Assembly (NCBI RefSeq): GCF_002154725.1
Contig: NZ_MTAW01000066.1
Span: 1-64,000 of the forward strand
Length of the DNA: 64,000 bases
DNA from: Nostoc sp. 106C
Lineage (GTDB): Bacteria; Cyanobacteriota; Cyanobacteriia; Cyanobacteriales; Nostocaceae
Reading direction: 5' to 3'
Within the stretch, counting starts at the first letter, position 1. Each line of letters begins with the position of its first letter. The translations under genes were made by a program, and so were the position numbers. Shown here piece after piece: positions 1-8,902 of the stretch. A model generated the notes under the pieces. It ran no database searches, was not told where the DNA came from, and saw only the letters and a list, made by a program, of their open reading frames with translations.

Positions 1-203
1 ACTAAACAAAAAACCGAACAATTATTTTGGAGGGGGCTTGGGGGACGCAACCGTCCCCCAATCGGGGGTTTGGGGGAGAATCCCCCAAATCTTGGTTTTT
101 GTTCGACAGATGAGAACTCTTATCACCTTAACTGAACCGTATTGGTCTATTGGTTATTTCTCCCTTGTATCCCTTGTCCCATTTCTCCCTTCCCCTTTCC
201 CCA
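1..203. repeat. Spacer with two G-run hairpins
   Basis: Spacer downstream of the DUF3769 gene. Two adjacent perfect inverted repeats are visible. Positions 39-47 pair with 52-60 (9 bp, loop CAAC). Positions 69-76 pair with 82-89 (8 bp, 5-nt loop). Such G-run/C-run palindromes are common dispersed repeats in filamentous cyanobacterial spacers. They could also stop transcription, but no clear U-tract follows. No gene is supported here. Confidence 0.5.
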
Positions 204-2810
204 TTAGCGCTCCTGGCGCACACCACCAACAACTGGCCTAACTTGTTCTCCAGAGAAGGGATCTGTACCACCAATCCAGTTAAAATCACTAATTCGGAAG
301 CTAATGCCGCCTAATTCCAGCACTGGATTGTAACGTAATGTCAGCCCATAGGTACGACGGCTATATTCCACAATATAGTCAGTGCTAGTTTCTCTACCTG
401 TATCTAAGTTAACAGATGTCTGAAAGCCTAAGCGAAATGGTCCATAGATTTGCTGTGTAATCCCAGCGCTCAGCACTCTATTGTCAACAGCGCGATCAAA
501 CAAAAAAGGCGATAATCCACTGGTGAAACCTTGGGAATAGGTAACATTAAAAGCGGTATAGTCGAAATACGGTCGCGAGAAATGACCAATCTGCCCTTCT
601 AAGCCAATTGTGCCAATGAGGGTGCTTTGATTGTCACCATTTGTGTAATAAGTACTAGTACCAGTAACACCAGCGATCGCGCGCAAGTAGGGAACTACTT
701 GGTTGGGTGTGTATCGTAATCCCCCAGTAGCAGTAGGTGGTAAGGGTTGTCCCTGCCAGAGTAACAAACCACCACTGAGAGCAGCACTACCTTGGAGGCG
801 ACCTAATGAGATGCGATCGTTTTCTCTATTAGGTTCTAGGAGGTCAAGGCGATCGGTGTTGGCATTAATATACTGAGCACCAGCCTGATAGCTGAGGTTA
901 ATGCCGCTGTTGCCTAGGGGAATCACAGGAGAAATAAGTACACCACCAAGACTACTTTGAACTGTTTGGTAGCCAAGAGTACCGTTATAGAGGCGATCGC
1001 GGTAGCTGTATTCTAGATTCAATAAATGAGGATTTTGATCGCCTAATGTCTGGCGCAACCGCAAACTCGCTTTGAGGTTATTTTCAACTTCACCTAAGTT
1101 GAGACTAGTTAACTCGCCTCTACCTTCAATTACAGCCTTGGGATTTAAAGTCACATTTAGTCTACTTCTGATCCCAAACAGCCCTGCTAAGTCTCCAGTA
1201 CCTTGTTCAACGGCTTTTTGCACGAAAAACTGAGGTGCTATCGTCCAGCGTGTCTGGTCTGAAGTTACAGGTTCAAAGCCACGTTCAATATATAAACCAC
1301 CACGCTGATCTGAATCAAAACCAGGGGTAGCGATCGCTGGAGTCACCTCACGTTCCCGGCGGTCAATCCTCTGCTGTTCTCGCGGAATACCGACAGCGAA
1401 CTTCTGGTCAAAAACTAAACGTCCTTGCTGAGCTCTAACTCTATCTACTAAAGGTGCTTCACGTGTCAAAGTAACGTTAGCTGCTCGTAAAACTAGTTCT
1501 GGAGGTGAAAAAGGATCGTTAGTGATGCTGACATCTTTTGCTTGCCAACCGCGGGGATAAAATTCAATGCGTTCGGCCTCAAAGCGGAGGCGGTTGACTA
1601 AGCCCCCTGATTTTGGTGGGGGAATGTTTCTGGCATCCGTTCTGCCACCAACTGTAATATCAATTCCCCCAGGACTGCTGACTCCAGATAAGGGCTGATT
1701 GGAGCGAATGCGATCGCTGACTGGACGCTGTGGTATTCCTCCTGCTGTCACATCTGTGGGTAAGAAAGCGACATCTCTTTGTGCTGTGGGAACGTAAATT
1801 TCTCCCCTGCCTTTTTGCAGTTCCCCACTATCTTGAATAAAGTTATAAGTAAAACGTTGTCCTCGCAATACTTGATCGCCCCGTGTCAATGCTACGTTGC
1901 CTTCTCCTACAGCGATCAAGTTATCCAAATTTATTTGCAAGCGATCGGCATCTACCACTGCCCCATCAAATCGCACGACCACATTTCCTTCTGCGGTAAC
2001 AATTCGGCGTTGGTCATCAAAAACTTGGCGATCGGAAATTACTTCCACCGTTCTTGGTCTGGTTGGGAGAGTTGTACCAGATGGTTGATTTTGTGGCTGA
2101 TTCGTGCCTGCCCCCTGAGGTGCTGGGGTTGACTGACTTGGCGGTTGAGTTTGTTGCTGAGGCGACTGAAATTCTATGGTTGAGGGCGTTGCAGATCCGT
2201 TTGTTGGAGTGCGAGACTTGAATTCGATAATATTTTGGATTGATTGTGGTTCCGGTGTATTTTCCGCAGCCGATGGTACGATATTACTGTTTTTTGCTGG
2301 TTGCTCAGTTTGAGTATTACTTGGCTGTTGTGATTGGGCAACTTGTGCAGAGGGAAATAAGTTCTGATTGTTTGTAGCGTTTGCGACATGGAATGAAGCT
2401 GGGAACACCACTGTGACTGGCGCATCTAAGCTACTGCTGTCATTTTGTACAGGATAAGCGATCGCCAATGGCTGCCCCAACAATGCTGCACTTTTCGGAG
2501 CAATCAGGGGAGAAAACTCTGGTGGGAAGGTTTCTGGAGGATTAACTCTGGATAGAGTTGAGGAAACTACTAACTTATTGCGAGCCTGTTTCAGTCTTTC
2601 TGGCAAAGATAAAGACTTCTGCTTTTCCCCTACAGGTGAAGGCTGCGGTGTTGCTTGTTGTTGCTGGGATGTCTCTTGATTTTCCTGCGTCCCAGTGTCT
2701 GTTGCTATTAATGAATGAAACTTGCTATCACTAGCAGATGAGGTAGGGTTTGCAGGTTGTAACGCTTCCGTAATCGGAGATGGTGCAGGCGGCAGAACTG
2801 GATGAAGCAT
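204..2810 (-). CDS. DUF3769 outer-membrane protein, OstA/LptD-like
   Basis: Encodes 868 residues. Residues 1-250 are low-complexity and rich in Gln, Pro, Ser and Thr. Residues about 255-330 resemble the OstA/LptA organic-solvent-tolerance fold: repeated short beta units such as RQVFDDQRRIVTAEGNVVVR and DADRLQINLDNLIAVGEGNV. The C-terminal half (about 520-868) alternates polar and hydrophobic residues with many aromatics, as in a beta barrel. This arrangement is that of the cyanobacterial DUF3769 family, thought to belong to the LptD-like lipopolysaccharide-assembly group. By inference it sits in the outer membrane and helps insert lipopolysaccharide. The start is the ATG at 2810; no conventional signal peptide is obvious, and the long disordered N-terminus is unusual for an exported barrel. 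The family is fairly certain; the transport role is inferred. Confidence 0.8.
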   Translation of the reverse strand: MLHPVLPPAPSPITEALQPANPTSSASDSKFHSLIATDTGTQENQETSQQQQATPQPSPVGEKQKSLSLPERLKQARNKLVVSSTLSRVNPPETFPPEFSPLIAPKSAALLGQPLAIAYPVQNDSSSLDAPVTVVFPASFHVANATNNQNLFPSAQVAQSQQPSNTQTEQPAKNSNIVPSAAENTPEPQSIQNIIEFKSRTPTNGSATPSTIEFQSPQQQTQPPSQSTPAPQGAGTNQPQNQPSGTTLPTRPRTVEVISDRQVFDDQRRIVTAEGNVVVRFDGAVVDADRLQINLDNLIAVGEGNVALTRGDQVLRGQRFTYNFIQDSGELQKGRGEIYVPTAQRDVAFLPTDVTAGGIPQRPVSDRIRSNQPLSGVSSPGGIDITVGGRTDARNIPPPKSGGLVNRLRFEAERIEFYPRGWQAKDVSITNDPFSPPELVLRAANVTLTREAPLVDRVRAQQGRLVFDQKFAVGIPREQQRIDRREREVTPAIATPGFDSDQRGGLYIERGFEPVTSDQTRWTIAPQFFVQKAVEQGTGDLAGLFGIRSRLNVTLNPKAVIEGRGELTSLNLGEVENNLKASLRLRQTLGDQNPHLLNLEYSYRDRLYNGTLGYQTVQSSLGGVLISPVIPLGNSGINLSYQAGAQYINANTDRLDLLEPNRENDRISLGRLQGSAALSGGLLLWQGQPLPPTATGGLRYTPNQVVPYLRAIAGVTGTSTYYTNGDNQSTLIGTIGLEGQIGHFSRPYFDYTAFNVTYSQGFTSGLSPFLFDRAVDNRVLSAGITQQIYGPFRLGFQTSVNLDTGRETSTDYIVEYSRRTYGLTLRYNPVLELGGISFRISDFNWIGGTDPFSGEQVRPVVGGVRQER

Positions 2811-3160
2811 ATTTCAGCACAATCAAGCTAACAAATAGCCAATGAATAGCCGGAAGGATGAACTACACTTTTTGCCTTCCGACTTAGCTTTCTGCCTATT
2901 TGCAGCAAGCTGGCCGGAGAAGAACACTACGCCGCCAAAAGAATCCGCTAGGAGGGTTTCCTTCTGGGTGAACTTTGGGAGTTCCCTCCCTGTAGCAAAT
3001 GCTGTCAGCTTTGCCGATTCGCAGATGTCTGGAGGCTGGCTTCCCATACTTGTTGGGAAAACCCATCGTATTATATGGGTAAGCCCTATTAAAGCAAGTG
3101 TCCATAGCTTCTGGTGTCTTCGGCCTTCCGGCATTCCTACGCGGATTATCAGTCGCGCTT
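2811..3160. repeat. Spacer holding a possible 284-bp element bounded by 9-bp inverted repeats
   Basis: No real gene is supported; the open frames here lack family resemblance and overlap one another on both strands. The sequence GCCGGAAGG at 2849-2857 is repeated inverted at 3124-3132, bounding about 284 bp that look more GC-rich than the flanks. Inside lies a shorter inverted repeat, GGAGGG (2951-2956) with CCCTCC (2984-2989). It may be a small non-coding dispersed element. No target duplication is clear. Confidence 0.35.
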
Positions 3161-3277
3161 TTACTCTAAATCCCGACGACCGGGGTTACGAGCTGGATCG
3201 TTCGACAAAAATCCAAAGACGAAGATAGTCACAAAGAAGGCAACAACAATATAAACAGCGATTTTTAAAGTAAGCAT
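3161..3277 (-). CDS. psbI: Photosystem II reaction center protein I
   Basis: A 38-residue protein beginning [20 protein letters not shown] and ending in a polar tail with [14 protein letters not shown]. It matches PsbI closely: the MLTLKI start, one transmembrane helix (about residues 5-24), the FGFLS turn and the basic-acidic C-terminus. PsbI is a single-helix thylakoid subunit of photosystem II that sits beside D1 and helps early assembly and stability of the reaction centre. GGAG lies 10 bases upstream of the ATG (complement of 3288-3291). The gene stands alone between repeat-rich spacers. Length and sequence are normal for the family, so the call is firm. Confidence 0.95.
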   Translation of the reverse strand: MLTLKIAVYIVVAFFVTIFVFGFLSNDPARNPGRRDLE

Positions 3278-3945
3278 CAGAGATATCTCCAAATGGTATG
3301 AGAAACAGAAAATTTCTCTCTCGGTATCTGCTAAGCAGAAAAGATAGCTCCTTTATATTACCCAAATCTTGTCCCTTTTTTGGAAGACTCTGGTGCGGTT
3401 GGAGAACCATTTCACCAGCGCATCATTGCTTCGGGTCGAGAGTTTGGCCGTGGTTTGCCTGTTTTTTAAATACCATGAACTTAGAAGTTGTGGACGTTGT
3501 TACTCTTGTGACGGTTACTAGCGCTATAGGTTTCCAAGTATGGACATAGAGTAGCTAGTTATCAAAAATAGCTATTTTTTATAGTCTGTCGTCCATCATA
3601 AGCGCAAAAAATTGGCTTCGCCTCAGTATTTATTGGTGTTAACAAAGCGCTCAAATCTAGCTTTTTCGAGGTTTTATCCTCACCAAGTTCCACAGGACTT
3701 AAGCACAAATTTGACTTGTAGAGGCTGGGCGTAAGGAGTAGAAGAATGTAACATTGTAATAATTTTGAACCCTACTACCATACATTCCTAAATCCCTAAA
3801 CCTTTGGCAAAAACTATTTATTTTTCGTTCTCATGCGATAGTCTTTTGCAATTGAAGCTTTTAGAATTTTGAATTTTAAGGTAGCGCTACTAGCTTTTAG
3901 TGTCTTTTTATACATTATTAATGTGCGTTGTTCCTGATGGCTGCC
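3278..3945. other. Gene-poor spacer
   Basis: Upstream of psbI. It contains a perfect palindrome AAAAATAGCTATTTTT at 3564-3579. A short open stretch on the plus strand (about 3334-3468) ends GREFGRGLPVF then TAA; it has no credible start and no family resemblance I can name, and could be a decayed gene end. Nothing else is supported. Confidence 0.4.
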
Positions 3946-4187
3946 TTATAGCACTAAATCCTGGCAAATACGGCTTTTGATAACTTGTGCAGGTATATCT
4001 ATAGCAACAGAGAAGGGAGGATATTTTTGGTAACAACTGCGCCTGCACCAATGACACTATCTTGACCAATAGTGACACCATCTAATACGCTTCCCCGACT
4101 GCTATGACGGCTTTCTTGCCACGAATTTCTAGAGTATACTGCTCTAATCATGTTGCACACAGATGATTTACAGAACAAACAAATCAC
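3946..4187 (-). pseudogene. Remnant of a hexapeptide-repeat acetyltransferase
   Basis: The minus strand reads VLDGVTIGQDSVIGAGAVVT, the left-handed beta-helix hexapeptide pattern of WcaF/maltose O-acetyltransferase-like enzymes, then runs out of frame near 4015-4025. In the next frame it continues PPFSVAIDIPAQVIKSRI, which is the expected end of the same family (compare the usual PPYSVAVGNPAKVIKSR pattern), ending at 3946. A single-base insertion therefore separates the last two segments. The N-terminal two thirds of a normal enzyme of roughly 180 residues are missing or unrecognisable. This is a decayed gene; the intact acetyltransferase at 36203-36769 is a distant relative. Confidence 0.7.
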
Positions 4188-4711
4188 TCTTGAAATTACA
4201 TGAGTGGTTTTTAACCAGAATTGCTCCTAAATATCAAATATTTTATTTTTAATTTTTTACGCATCAAATTATTAATATTGAGCTAATATTGTGTTTTTAT
4301 AATTAATAGTAAACAAATATTTTATATACAAAAATAAAAAGCAATTTTAAATGTAGACTTTTACTTTCAACAATTCTGCAACTCATAACTGCATTTGATA
4401 ATTTCCTTATGGTTTATACCATTTCATCTTAATAATGATACAAATATGCGCTTCAGGGTTTAGCAATGCTAAACCCCTACGAAAAATTTATGTGTATCAA
4501 GATTTTCGTGAATTAGTATTACACCTAACAATTTGTAAATCACCCGCTTGGATAACCCATTCGGGTGATGTGTGCTGAACACCGCTCATTATAAATTTTG
4601 AAGAAAACTTACAGATATTTCGCAGGCAAATTTACTCTAACCCACAAGAGCGATCGCTCAAAGTTCCATATCACTTTCAACTCCCACACTTAGTTAAGAA
4701 GTAGGCTTTTT
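4188..4711. repeat. AT-rich spacer with two palindromes
   Basis: Very AT-rich. GGGTTTAGC (4456-4464) pairs with GCTAAACCC (4468-4476) around a 3-nt loop, a palindrome of the type dispersed in Nostoc-like genomes. ATCACCCG (4539-4546) pairs with CGGGTGAT (4562-4569). No gene is supported before 4712. Confidence 0.5.
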
Positions 4712-5026
4712 ATGAAAGAAATTGTTCAACAAGCTTTAAACACTGGCTATTTAAGTGTTACAGCCCAAAATCAGATCCGATTACTGCTGCAAAGTGATTA
4801 TGACTCAGAAGACTTAGATGCCTACATCATTTTGCAGCGAGCTGTTGTGGCGGGTGATGTCAAGCAAGAACCACGTAGTCAAAAAGCCTCTCGCTCCACT
4901 ACAGCTAAAGATACAACATCAAATATCAAACTTGCGTATCAGGTTGCAGCTGAGATTGCTTGTGTCGCAGCGATGGCTCTGACTATGCCAAAAAATACCA
5001 ATGATTCTTCTTACTTGGGTGCATAA
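4712..5026 (+). CDS. Small conserved-looking protein of unknown function
   Basis: 104 residues; I do not recognise a named domain. The N-terminal 50 residues look folded and helical (MKEIVQQALNTGYLSVTAQN, then a leucine-rich stretch and a DSEDLDAYIILQRAV segment). The middle (53-70) is basic and Ser/Thr-rich, and 75-92 is a hydrophobic Ala-rich helix. Small proteins with this KEIVQQALNTGYLS type of start occur in filamentous cyanobacteria, but I know no function. The gene stands alone; no strong ribosome site is visible before the ATG. Confidence 0.6.
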   Translation: MKEIVQQALNTGYLSVTAQNQIRLLLQSDYDSEDLDAYIILQRAVVAGDVKQEPRSQKASRSTTAKDTTSNIKLAYQVAAEIACVAAMALTMPKNTNDSSYLGA

Positions 5027-5550
5027 ATTGTTACTTTTCCTTAGTCACTGGGTAAAACAAATGCCACCTACTTACACGACTAGCAATCAATACATTACAA
5101 AACTTTTTTCTCAAGCTAATAGAAATCCTCGACCAGCTTTATTAAGAAATAATTAAAATTATAATCTGACCAGAACTCAAAGCGGACTGTTTTCAGGTTG
5201 AGCTAAAACTCTTGAACAGAGCTTCTAGAGGGGTTCTTGCCAGTTATTGTCTGGTTAGTAATGAAATATAAAATAAATATAAATACTTAAAAAATTTAAT
5301 ACATACAAATATCTTTCTAATTGAGTAGAAAATCACATCAATAGTTAAGTTTTACAATACCAAGCATAGATCGCAGAAGACCTCTTAAGATAGAAAATAC
5401 TGTTGGTGTAAACTCTAGCAACGCTGATAAGAATGATTCTCAATGCTTAACAAAGTCATAGCATTCTTACAAACATAGTATAAAGAATTGGCAACATTGG
5501 GTAAAGACAGTAAAAAATAACCTTAGCTAAACTTGGAGTTTTGCCAACCT
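5027..5550. other. Spacer upstream of the glucan phosphorylase gene
   Basis: AT-rich. A 31-codon open frame at 5061-5156 (plus, ATG) is possible but unsupported. At about 5425-5450 the stretch TGATAAGAATGATTCTCA is a partly symmetrical sequence reminiscent of Fur-type boxes; this is a weak resemblance only. The phosphorylase start at 5551 has GGAG about 12 bases upstream. Confidence 0.3.
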
Positions 5551-8115
5551 ATGCAGCCAATTCGTACATTCAACGTCTCTCCTTCTCTTCCGCCGCGACT
5601 CGAACCGCTGCGGCGGCTGGCATATAACTTGCACTGGGATTGGAACGTTGAGAGCAAAGATTTATTTCGCCGCCTAGATCCCGACTTATGGGAGTCTAGC
5701 CACCATAACCCGGTGTTAATGCTGGGTACTATCAGCCAAGGGCGACTTTTGGAAGTTGTTGAAGATGAAGGCTTCTTGGCGCAAATGGACAGAGCTGCTC
5801 GCCAGCTAGAAGATTATTTGCAAGAGCGCTCCTGGTATCAAAAACAGCGCAGCCAAAAGCCAAAAGAATGTTACGCTTATTTTTCTGCTGAATTTGGATT
5901 AGTGGATTGTCTGCCAGTTTACTCTGGAGGTTTGGGTGTTCTCGCGGGCGATCATTTAAAATCTGCCAGTGATTTGGGTTTACCCCTGGTTGGTGTAGGC
6001 TTACTCTACCAACAAGGCTATTTTGCCCAGTATCTCAATGCTGATGGTTGGCAGCAGGAACGCTATCCAATCAATGATTTCTACAATATGCCTTTACACC
6101 TGGAGCGTAATTCTGATGGTTCAGAACTACGCATCGCAGTAGAGTACCCAGGACGTAAGGTTTACGCTAGGGTTTGGCGGGTACAGGTGGGAACAGTACC
6201 ACTGTATTTGTTGGACACCAACATTGAACCCAACAACCCCTACGACCATGACATCACAGATCAGCTGTATGGTGGTGACATTGATATGCGTATCCACCAA
6301 GAAATCATGCTGGGTATTGGTGGTGTCCAAATGTTAAAAGCTTTGGGGTATAAAGTCACTGCTTACCACATGAATGAAGGTCACGCAGCCTTCTCAGCCC
6401 TAGAGCGCATCAGGATGTTGATTCAAGAAGAGGGGTTGAGTTACGCTGATGCCAAACAAGTGGTAGCTTCCAGCAATATTTTCACGACTCACACGCCAGT
6501 CCCAGCGGGGATTGACTTGTTCCCGCCCCAGAAAATTTTGGACTACCTGAAATATTATGCAGCTATCTTTGGCTTGCCTGAAGAGCAATTTTTAGGGCTA
6601 GGGCGTGAAAATACAGGTGATTTATCAGCACCGTTCAGTATGGCGGTGTTGGCGCTGAAAATGGCAACATTTTCTAATGGTGTAGCCCAACTGCATGGCG
6701 TGGTATCACGGCAGATGTTCCAAGGGTTGTGGAAAAAGGTTCCTGTAGAGGAAGTACCGATCGCCGCAATTACTAATGGTGTCCATGCCCGTAGTTGTGT
6801 GGCCAAATCGACTCAGGAGTTGTATGATCGTTACCTAGGTCCAAATTGGTCCTCAGCACCACCAGATAGCCAGTTGTGGGAGCGAATGGATGCCATTCCT
6901 GATGAAGAGTTGTGGCGCAATCACGAACGCTGTCGACTCGATATGATTTTGTATGTGCGAGAGCATTTAGTGAAGCATTTACGCGATCGCGGCGCTTCTG
7001 CCTCAGAAATTGCTCAAGCCCAAGAAGTTTTAGATCCAAACGTTTTAACCATTGGTTTTGCACGGCGCTTTGCTACCTACAAGCGTGCTACTCTCTGGAT
7101 GCGGGATCTAGAACGCATCAGGCGGATATTACTCGGTAATAAAAACCGGAAAGTACAATTTGTGATCGCTGGTAAAGCACATCCCAAAGATATTCCTGGT
7201 AAAGAACTCATTCGTGAGATCAATCATTTCATCCGCGAACAACATTTAGAAAAACAAGTAGTGTTTGTTCCCAACTATGACATTCACATATCTCGTTTAA
7301 TGGTGGCTGGTTGCGATATCTGGTTAAACACGCCACGTCGTCCGCGGGAAGCCTCTGGAACCAGTGGAATGAAAGCCGCAATGAACGGATTGCCGAATTT
7401 AAGCGTCCTCGATGGCTGGTGGGATGAGGCTGATTATGTCCGCACTGGCTGGGCGATTGGACATGGAGAAAATTACGAAGATCCCAACTATCAAGATGAG
7501 GTAGAAGCCAACGCTCTCTACGATTTACTAGAGAAGGAAGTTGCACCGCTATTTTATGAGCATCGGGATGCTGATGGCTTACCTCGTCATTGGGTTGCCA
7601 AAATGAAGGATGCGATTCGCTTGAATTGTCCGTTCTTTAACACAGCCCGGATGGTACGAGAATATGCACAACGAGCTTATTTTCCAGCTAGCGATCGCTA
7701 CCAGACTCTCACTGCTGATAACTACGCCCCAGCGAAAGAATTAGCAGAGTGGAAAGCCAAACTCAGCGAACACTGGTTCAATATCAGAATCAAAGATGTT
7801 GACGTATCAGCAGCAGCAGATATTGAGGTGAACCAAACCGTTGCAGTGAAAGCCAAGGTTGATTTGGCAACATTGACGAACAACGATGTGCAGGTAGAAC
7901 TATACCAAGGTACAATCGATGCCAATGGTGATATAGTCAACGCTATTCCTGTAGTCATGGATTACCAAGGCGAGGATACCCAAAGTTTAAGTGTTTACAC
8001 GGCTAATATCATTTATACAACCTCTGGTTTGCAAGGTTTGTCTTTGCGGGTATTACCGAAACACCCATACCTCTCTAATGCTTATGAGCCAAGGTTGATT
8101 GCTTGGGCTGAGTAA
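5551..8115 (+). CDS. glgP: Alpha-glucan (glycogen) phosphorylase with N-terminal DUF3417
   Basis: 854 residues from the ATG at 5551; an upstream in-frame TTG at 5533 is less likely. The enzyme removes glucose-1-phosphate from the non-reducing ends of glycogen, using pyridoxal phosphate. The N-terminus (about 10-120) is the DUF3417 region found in the shorter bacterial/archaeal alpha-glucan phosphorylase family: RLAYNLHWDWN. Then come SAEFGLVDCLPVYSGGLGVL (glucan phosphorylase core) and, near residue 600, EASGTSGMKAAMNGLPNLS, whose Lys608 is the expected cofactor-binding lysine. The last 100 residues form a family-specific tail. It stands alone with a hairpin just downstream. It probably supports night-time glycogen use. 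Confidence 0.93.
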   Translation: MQPIRTFNVSPSLPPRLEPLRRLAYNLHWDWNVESKDLFRRLDPDLWESSHHNPVLMLGTISQGRLLEVVEDEGFLAQMDRAARQLEDYLQERSWYQKQRSQKPKECYAYFSAEFGLVDCLPVYSGGLGVLAGDHLKSASDLGLPLVGVGLLYQQGYFAQYLNADGWQQERYPINDFYNMPLHLERNSDGSELRIAVEYPGRKVYARVWRVQVGTVPLYLLDTNIEPNNPYDHDITDQLYGGDIDMRIHQEIMLGIGGVQMLKALGYKVTAYHMNEGHAAFSALERIRMLIQEEGLSYADAKQVVASSNIFTTHTPVPAGIDLFPPQKILDYLKYYAAIFGLPEEQFLGLGRENTGDLSAPFSMAVLALKMATFSNGVAQLHGVVSRQMFQGLWKKVPVEEVPIAAITNGVHARSCVAKSTQELYDRYLGPNWSSAPPDSQLWERMDAIPDEELWRNHERCRLDMILYVREHLVKHLRDRGASASEIAQAQEVLDPNVLTIGFARRFATYKRATLWMRDLERIRRILLGNKNRKVQFVIAGKAHPKDIPGKELIREINHFIREQHLEKQVVFVPNYDIHISRLMVAGCDIWLNTPRRPREASGTSGMKAAMNGLPNLSVLDGWWDEADYVRTGWAIGHGENYEDPNYQDEVEANALYDLLEKEVAPLFYEHRDADGLPRHWVAKMKDAIRLNCPFFNTARMVREYAQRAYFPASDRYQTLTADNYAPAKELAEWKAKLSEHWFNIRIKDVDVSAAADIEVNQTVAVKAKVDLATLTNNDVQVELYQGTIDANGDIVNAIPVVMDYQGEDTQSLSVYTANIIYTTSGLQGLSLRVLPKHPYLSNAYEPRLIAWAE

Positions 8116-8122
8116 GAGTAAC

Positions 8123-8166
8123 GAGTGCTGAGTGTTGAGTGCTAAAAAACTCATTACTCAGCACTC
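8123..8166. terminator. Inverted repeat after glgP
   Basis: GAGTGCTGAGT (8123-8133) pairs perfectly with ACTCAGCACTC (8156-8166) around a 22-nt loop. The GTGCTGAGT-type unit also repeats inside the loop, as in the dispersed spacer repeats of filamentous cyanobacteria. It may end the glgP transcript, though no T-run follows. Confidence 0.45.
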
Positions 8167-8178
8167 AGGGCAGATTTG

Positions 8179-8210
8179 GGGATGACAATGTAACCAGTGG
8201 TGCGATCGCC
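8179..8210 (+). repeat. Partial duplicate of the DUF429 gene 3' end (copy 1)
   Basis: This 32-nt stretch matches 8922-8953, which lies inside the 3' end of the minus-strand DUF429 gene, at 29 of 32 positions in the same orientation. The three differences are all A/G transitions. The pair brackets the HAD gene at 8220-8873, so this copy looks like a scar left when that gene arrived. Confidence 0.8.
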
Positions 8211-8219
8211 GGAAAAACA

Positions 8220-8873
8220 ATGATACAAGCTTTAATATTTGACTTGGACAATTGTTTAGCTGCGGCCAACGAGTTTGGAGAGCAACTTTTTGCACCTGCG
8301 TTCGATGCCATCAGAAAGGCGAATCACGACGTAGTCTCTGAAGACTCACTGAACGCAGCGTTCGCTGATTGTTGGCGACATCCGCTAGATTGGGTAGCAA
8401 CCAAATACGAATTTTCTGAAGCGATGCTGGCGGCAGGCTGGAAGGTATTAGCGACGACCGAGATCGAGCAACCGATGTATGGGTATGGCGATTTGGCGCT
8501 ACTCTCGGAACTATCAGTTCGGTGTTTTCTGGTGACTTCTGGTTTCCGCCGTCTTCAGGAGAGCAAGATTAAGGCGCTTAATCTAGAGCGATTTTTTACA
8601 GCCATATATGTGGATGCAATTGACGAGCCGAACAGGAAAGGCAAGCAGGGAATTTTTGAATATATCTTGGATACTTATAAATTGAGACCGACGGAAGTTC
8701 TCGTGGTCGGAGACAATCCAGATTCGGAGATTCTAGTAGGAAATCGTCTGGGCATGAGAACAGCACAGACCCTCCGGGCGGGAGTGCCGCGTACAGACAA
8801 GGCAACTTTTTACATCCACTCTTTGTCCGAGCTAAAAGAGTTGTTGGTCGGTCTGGAAAATAATGATGACTAG
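8220..8873 (+). CDS. HAD-superfamily hydrolase
   Basis: 217 residues from the ATG at 8220. The upstream in-frame ATG would translate the duplicated repeat and is not the likely start. HAD motifs in order: FDLDNCLA (motif I, nucleophile and acid-base aspartates, about residues 7-14), FLVTSGF (motif II), a lysine in NRKGKQ (motif III) and VVGDNPDSEI (motif IV). It is therefore probably a magnesium-dependent phosphatase or related phosphotransferase; the substrate cannot be told. Base composition looks richer in G+C than its neighbours by eye. It sits between glgP and DUF429, flanked by a partial duplication of the DUF429 3' end, which suggests acquisition by transfer. Confidence 0.85.
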   Translation: MIQALIFDLDNCLAAANEFGEQLFAPAFDAIRKANHDVVSEDSLNAAFADCWRHPLDWVATKYEFSEAMLAAGWKVLATTEIEQPMYGYGDLALLSELSVRCFLVTSGFRRLQESKIKALNLERFFTAIYVDAIDEPNRKGKQGIFEYILDTYKLRPTEVLVVGDNPDSEILVGNRLGMRTAQTLRAGVPRTDKATFYIHSLSELKELLVGLENNDD

Positions 8874-8902
8874 GTGTGAAAACGGTAATCTTTTATTTGA
8901 AA

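Noticed and set aside
2842-3228. Long open frames on both strands near psbI
   Set aside because: They overlap one another and psbI, lie in repeat-like DNA, and show no conserved motif.
3298-3549. Plus-strand open frame of 83 codons downstream of the psbI start
   Set aside because: No start context and no resemblance; the second frame across it also looks partly coding, so the call cannot be decided.
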